Shown: positions 63,341-64,000 of the stretch, in pieces | Position numbering within the stretch: position 1 is the first letter of the stretch | Layout: the number at the start of each line of letters is the position of its first letter | NCBI RefSeq assembly: GCF_029633865.1 | Contig: NC_079213.1 | Location: 100,090,064 to 100,154,063 of the forward strand | Source of the DNA: Lampris incognitus | Lineage: Eukaryota; Chordata; Actinopteri; Lampriformes; Lampridae | Direction of reading: 5' to 3' | Length of the DNA stretch: 64,000 nt | Notes under the pieces: model-generated | Told to the model about the DNA's origin: nothing | The model's input: only the letters and a program-made list of their open reading frames with translations | The model's database searches: none | Program-made: the position numbers and the translations under genes

Positions 63341-63812
63341 TGGCCTTGTGTGCTAGCCTGGCGGCCTCTCCAGGGTGTCTGCCCACCTGCTGCCCAATGA
63401 CTGCTGGTATAGGCTCCAGCATCACTGTCACCCTGAGAGCATGATAAGCTGTTCGGATAATGAATGGATGGAATGGACAAAACCATGGGGATTTGCCCAT
63501 GAGTCGTCAACACCGAAAACTTCAGCGATACACCGACTCGTGTCTGAACAAAACCCAACTGTCCAATTTTTTATTTTTTTTAGGTGGTGGCGAGAAAGAC
63601 AGGAAAAGAACTGACAACTAATGGAGGCTGCTTGGCCATCTGATGCTCACCTCAAAGTTCTGCTCGATGAGGTTGCCGCCTTTGCTCAGGCTCTCCATGA
63701 TGGCTTTGTTCCGCAGGATGTCCTCCTCGCTCAGGTGCTCGCGGCGTTTCCGGGACTCCAGCACAAGGCCGTTCACCGAGTAGAAATCAGCCAGGAAGTT
63801 ACCCACGCGCTC
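40062..63812 (-). CDS. ankrd13c: ankrd13c, ankyrin repeat domain protein 13C (last five coding exons)
   Basis: Exons in transcript order: 63812-63651, 56098-56019, 45061-44963, 41678-41578, 40192-40062. Together they are 573 nt, 190 residues plus stop, and stay in frame across GT/AG introns. The protein is the C-terminal half of ANKRD13C, the part Pfam calls a GPCR-chaperone domain: ERVGNFLADFYSVNGLVLES, REHLSEEDILRNKAIMESLS, RRQSLTPPSPNTISWEEYIS, APHLGRELVCKESKKNFKAT, FKHFNKLREFVQMKLPPGFP and a C-terminal EYKEDPSRFPDL. The ankyrin repeats and start codon lie beyond the right edge. The mammalian protein is an ER-associated chaperone for some G-protein-coupled receptors (family knowledge). It converges with srsf11. 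Confidence 0.95.
40193..40854 (-). other. ankrd13c last intron, part without recognised repeats
   Basis: No known repeat or coding sequence recognised. Confidence 0.3.
40855..41290 (-). repeat. SINE-like repeat (gtctattccattacctacca family), copy 1
   Basis: On the - strand: head gtctattccattacctacca, box-B-like gccagttcgaatcccc, then acaattgggcgtgtctgcaa, cctcactgtcaggtgaaaag and cagccctccccaactcggca, ending in a gagaaaaagaggggacaat and G/C run. The same order occurs at 55180-55561 and 62136-62595. About 430 bp, long for a SINE; the tRNA-like head suggests a Pol III origin. Confidence 0.7.
41578..41678 (-). CDS. ankrd13c: ankrd13c exon (second from the end)
   Basis: 101 nt; acceptor ctcctgacag, donor gtaagc. 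It encodes LLNVLEVIAPFKHFNKLREF and VQMKLPPGFPVKL. It ends with one base of the Asp codon that starts the last exon. Confidence 0.93.
42054..44630 (+). mobile_element. RTE-type LINE with 14-bp TSD and internal deletion
   Basis: Perfect TSD gctattgcagatga (42040-42053 and 44631-44644). The endonuclease region reads GGFKLFYHGTNGRRNGVGVI, KEEYAKSVLEVTRVSVRVMS, GADFNGHVGEGNRG and QVDYILCRRG. The linker has EGEKDLYRLARQRDRAGKDV. The RT region has VDLEKAYDRV, VEVGLHQGSALSLFLFAMVM, FADDIVICSE and FKYLGSTVQSNG, then ENDYIRGTAQVGRF-like C-terminal sequence. A block of the RT between about 43575 and 43590 is missing, and several frameshifts and stops exist. It ends in an agtagtagta tail. Antisense in an ankrd13c intron. 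Confidence 0.85.
44963..45061 (-). CDS. ankrd13c: ankrd13c exon (third from the end)
   Basis: 99 nt; acceptor ctctttccag, donor gtaagt. It encodes APHLGRELVCKESKKNFKAT and VAMSQDFPLGIE. The 10.9-kb intron before it carries the Tc1 element and the LTR retrotransposon. Confidence 0.93.
45253..46472 (+). mobile_element. Complete Tc1/mariner element
   Basis: Terminal inverted repeats cactcaccggccactttatt (from 45253) and its partner ending ggccagtgagtg (46472), each next to TA. Length 1220 bp with one intact transposase frame. Antisense in an ankrd13c intron, 30 bp from the LTR element. Confidence 0.9.
45400..46440 (+). CDS. Intact Tc1/mariner transposase (DD36E)
   Basis: 346 residues with no stop or frameshift, close to the usual 340-350 of the family. 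It cuts and rejoins the element at TA sites. The N-terminal half (about 1-115) has two helix-turn-helix units (SISETADLLGFSCTTISRVY and RTTRRTLRQMGYSGRRPH) for binding the terminal repeats. The catalytic residues are Asp155 (AWSDESRF), Asp246 (YFQQDN) and Glu283 (PDLNPIEHLW). The last two are separated by 36 residues rather than the 34 of classic Tc1. A DD36E Tc1/mariner group called Incomer has been described; membership is my inference. A Gly-rich loop GGGGVMVWG is present. The start ATG at 45400 gives the usual family N-terminus. A truncated relative is at 32229-32740. Confidence 0.93.
   Translation: MGKKGDLSDFERDMVVGARWAGLSISETADLLGFSCTTISRVYREWSEKEKISSERQFCGRKCLVDARGQRRMARLVRADRKATVTQITTHYNRGMHKSISERTTRRTLRQMGYSGRRPHRVPLLSAKNRKLRLQFAQAHQNWTTEDWKNVAWSDESRFLLRNSDGRVRIWRQQHESMDPSCLVSTVQAGGGGVMVWGIFSWHTLGPLVPIEHRVNATAYLSIVADHVHPFMTTVFPSSDGYFQQDNTPCHKARIISDWFLEHDNEFTVLKWPPQSPDLNPIEHLWDVVDREIRIMDVQPTNLQQLWDAIMSVWTKLSEECFQYLVESMPRRIKAVLKAKGGPTRY
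46473..46502. repeat. TA-rich microsatellite between Tc1 and LTR element
   Basis: A tatata/gtatata run. The right LTR is followed by the same kind of sequence (tatatataaa at 55005), so the LTR element inserted in this tract. Confidence 0.7.
46503..47284 (+). repeat. Left LTR
   Basis: 782 bp. Polyadenylation-type AATAAA at 47145-47150. A perfect 23-bp direct repeat (46648-46670 and 47060-47082, with ttcttctgccggaag) flanks a 412-bp segment that starts gtaagc and ends ggaag, which looks like an intron. Confidence 0.93.
47288..47305 (+). other. Primer-binding site
   Basis: tggtgccgtgacccggat starts three bases after the left LTR. TGG complements the CCA end of a tRNA. The tRNA is not identified. 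Confidence 0.65.
47306..47850 (+). other. LTR element leader before gag
   Basis: About 550 bases without a reading frame; probably untranslated leader. Confidence 0.5.
47851..49871 (+). pseudogene. gag, broken, PNMA/ZCCHC12-like
   Basis: Starts at an ATG after an A-rich stretch. A Pro/Gln/His-rich N-terminal part (47851-48640) ends at a TAA, and the same frame goes on after it. The capsid-like region near 48960-49300 has ILVEDWVRDMQYLLEA, THLRFSTVVRHLSSEARKLV and LDPLADFYERSQRSGESACS. Near the end is a CCHC knuckle CYRCGKQGHIARVC (about 49728-49770). Breaks: stop at 48640, frame changes near 48810 and 48930, a shift at the C run near 49107, a stop near 49300 and a shift near 49390. The capsid-like region resembles the PNMA and ZCCHC12/18 host genes, which derive from such elements. 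Confidence 0.75.
49872..54004 (+). pseudogene. pol (protease, RT, RNase H, integrase), broken
   Basis: Protease with ALIDSGSQVTSI near 50017-50052. RT with LRLCIDYRRLN, FSTLDLTSGYWQVEV, the metal-binding box YLDD (51382-51393) and FLGFTGYYRRF. RNase H with LLQTDASGEGLGAVL and a YSAHKLEFLALKWAV region. Integrase with an HHCC finger (HLGFERTLQMI, CEQCERC) and core Asp residues in CVDFLT and HADQGRNFES. The stretch 51400-53140 is open. Breaks: frame change near 50465, stop at 50899, a shift near 51340 just before YLDD, a shift with a small loss near 53130 in the integrase core and another near 53375. It ends at 54004 with no envelope gene. Confidence 0.85.
54200..54217 (+). other. Polypurine tract before the right LTR
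   Basis: aattaaagaaggggtaga lies directly before the TG that opens the right LTR. Plus-strand DNA synthesis starts at such tracts. Confidence 0.55.
54219..55004 (+). repeat. Right LTR
   Basis: 786 bp, about 97% identical to the left LTR; it has four extra bases (cttg) near 54734. The 23-bp internal direct repeat is kept. Confidence 0.93.
55057..55175. repeat. Compound TA/GT/GATA microsatellite
   Basis: Runs of tatata, gtgtgt, gatagata and cacaca in sequence. Low complexity only. Confidence 0.85.
55180..55561 (-). repeat. SINE-like repeat, copy 2 (same family as 40855)
   Basis: Shares cctcactgtcaggtgaaaag, cagccctccc and acaattggccgtgtctgtgg (on the - strand). The body is shorter and the tRNA-like head is damaged. 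Confidence 0.65.
55565..56018 (-). other. ankrd13c intron end, nothing recognised
   Basis: T-rich and A-rich low-complexity sequence; no repeat family recognised. Confidence 0.3.
56019..56098 (-). CDS. ankrd13c: ankrd13c exon (fourth from the end)
   Basis: 80 nt; acceptor ttcctcttcag, donor gtaagc. It encodes PVRRQSLTPPSPNTISWEEY and ISADNG, ending with two bases of an Arg codon completed by the next exon. Confidence 0.93.
56620..56840 (-). repeat. SINE 3' part with expanded (CA)n
   Basis: Minus-strand tail and middle of the same SINE as 37912. The CA tract at 56748-56818 is an expansion of the SINE's own short repeat. The 5' half of the SINE is absent. Confidence 0.7.
57076..57350 (+). pseudogene. 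RTE/Rex3-like RT fragment
   Basis: Encodes CFVDLEKVYDHVPRGTLWGV, LREYGVPGQLLQAIRSLYNQ and VGLRQGCPLSPILFMIFMNR, the central RT block. Ends in ISRHSQGEE just before the catalytic FADD box. Fragment of the family at 14615-15973. Confidence 0.8.
57360..58358. other. ankrd13c intron segment, one weak repeat
   Basis: A fish repeat-like word attggtatagcccaatgtca with ggggctttacagc is at about 58079-58135. Elsewhere nothing recognised. Confidence 0.35.
58359..58790. mobile_element. MITE with cccttgtctta-type inverted ends
   Basis: Ends cccttgtcttaggggtca and the inverted form of gggtcattttgacccgtaag. The interior has repeated gggtca/tgaccc words. No coding sequence. A piggyBac-like origin is possible but not shown. 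Confidence 0.5.
59044..59138 (+). repeat. (GT)n microsatellite
   Basis: About 36 uninterrupted GT units (59044-59115), then an imperfect tail. Confidence 0.95.
59139..60006. other. ankrd13c intron segment, nothing recognised
   Basis: A GC-richer patch near 59225-59520 with a duplicated ggccccagtcact word. No exon of ankrd13c fits here and no repeat family was recognised. Confidence 0.3.
60007..60068 (+). repeat. (CA)n microsatellite
   Basis: About 25-30 CA units with a cg break near each end. Confidence 0.95.
60069..61011. other. ankrd13c intron segment, nothing recognised
   Basis: No coding sequence, terminal repeats or known families recognised. Confidence 0.3.
61012..61344 (-). repeat. 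Full-length tRNA-derived SINE (same family as 37912)
   Basis: Same order as the 37912 copy: tail gataagtggcttggataa (on -), middle tccaaagacatgtaggtcag, head with aggtcctgggtttgaacc and gggcggcacggtgg. The tetranucleotide end is short. Confidence 0.8.
61409..61613 (+). repeat. tRNA-derived SINE (AATAAAGG-tail family), best copy
   Basis: A box-like agctcacctggtagagtgg, then B-box gggttcgaatccg, body ccctttgctacatgtcatc, pyrimidine-rich stretch and taataaaggcagaaaatgcc end with A-rich tail. Other fragments at 1205 and 32190. Confidence 0.75.
61614..62135. other. ankrd13c intron segment, nothing recognised
   Basis: AT-rich; a tttatttaaga word is tandemly doubled near 61780-61815. Confidence 0.3.
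62136..62595 (+). repeat. SINE-like repeat, copy 3 (same family as 40855), plus strand
   Basis: Head gtctattccgttgcctacca, gccagttcaaatcccc, acaattggccgtgtctgcgg, cctcactgtcaggtgaaaag, cagccctccccggatcggca, tail acaattggggagaaaaaggg followed by an A run. The most complete copy; it ends in poly-A. Confidence 0.75.
62650..63080 (+). pseudogene. Tc1/mariner transposase remnant, second family
   Basis: Frame-broken match to the C-terminal catalytic part: RVMFMHVNTPSHASKYSRGQ (catalytic Asp changed to Val in HVNTPSH), then EWPACSP-type sequence near 62836, a GKQHTSKEML region near 62915 and SMDDRLVSVI-like sequence near 63000-63030. At least two frameshifts. Different from the DD36E family at 45253. 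Confidence 0.6.
63236..63472 (+). repeat. SINE 3' part (same family as 37912), plus strand
   Basis: Starts in ccggtttcctcccacagttc, then tcaaagacatgtaggtccgg, a short GT run, and ends with gataagctgttcggataatg and atggatgga. The 5' third is missing. Confidence 0.75.
63651..63812 (-). CDS. ankrd13c: ankrd13c exon (first visible; fifth from the end)
   Basis: 162 nt, phase 0 on both sides; acceptor ccggtcccgcag, donor gtgagc. It encodes 54 residues from ERVGNFLADFY to LIEQNFE, nearly identical to the mammalian protein. Confidence 0.95.
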
Positions 63813-64000
63813 CTGCGGGACCGGCGACAAATGAAACCTCCTGCTGACTCAGTTTAATTCAATACAATTCAATATTTCTCAACAGGACCATTCTCTGCAC
63901 CATCGCACTTTATCACCTCTCATTTCACCTATATAACTCAATCCTTGTGTATATATCTGAAGATTGTTGTGTTGTCGTGTCATTATTCTATGTTAAGTAC

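Noticed and set aside
1-64000. CRISPR arrays, operons, bacterial promoters
   Set aside because: No regular short-repeat arrays with unique spacers exist; the introns and transposons are those of a vertebrate.

Overview
This is a vertebrate nuclear window, most likely from a teleost fish. It has intron-split genes with GT/AG boundaries and a dense load of fish-type repeats: tRNA-headed SINEs, L1-, L2- and RTE-like LINEs, an RLE-type LINE, hAT, piggyBac-like and Harbinger-like elements, Tc1/mariner and a Ty3/gypsy-type LTR element. Nothing prokaryotic was seen. The species cannot be named from the sequence.

Two host genes are supported, and they converge. srsf11 (serine/arginine-rich splicing factor 11) runs on the + strand. 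Twelve coding exons lie between 1038 and 36342 and join in frame to a predicted 463-residue protein: RRM-like N-terminus, Gly/Met-rich linker, long RS/basic region, acidic C-terminus ending in EDMEMSD. ankrd13c runs on the - strand. Its last five coding exons (63812 down to 40062, 190 residues plus stop) lie inside the window and the 5' part lies beyond the right edge. I recall the same tail-to-tail order in human 1p31. Putative polyadenylation signals are at 37009 (srsf11) and 38880 (ankrd13c).

Most of the window is intron filled with transposons, often one inside another. srsf11 intron 3 holds a hAT element (6355-19637) with a perfect 8-bp target-site duplication (TSD). Inside it are an L2-like LINE split by an L1-like element, an RTE-like LINE split by a Harbinger-like MITE, and a long inverted-repeat element split by a SINE tail and another LINE. 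Introns 4 to 9 hold several non-autonomous hAT and piggyBac-like elements. Intron 10 holds an RLE-class LINE split by a BED-finger hAT, which itself carries a SINE head, a truncated Tc1 and a LINE tail. Intron 11 holds a third piggyBac-like MITE. The introns of ankrd13c hold an RTE-type LINE with a 14-bp TSD, an intact Tc1/mariner element whose transposase has DD36E spacing, a Ty3/gypsy-type element with about 97% identical LTRs and a PNMA/ZCCHC12-like Gag, several SINEs, and a decayed second Tc1/mariner copy.

The two host genes look intact where visible. Every transposon reading frame except the Tc1 transposase at 45400-46440 is broken or truncated. Functions of srsf11 and ankrd13c are taken from family knowledge. 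Exon boundaries, TSDs, terminal repeats and frame breaks were read from the sequence by eye, with no alignment software.
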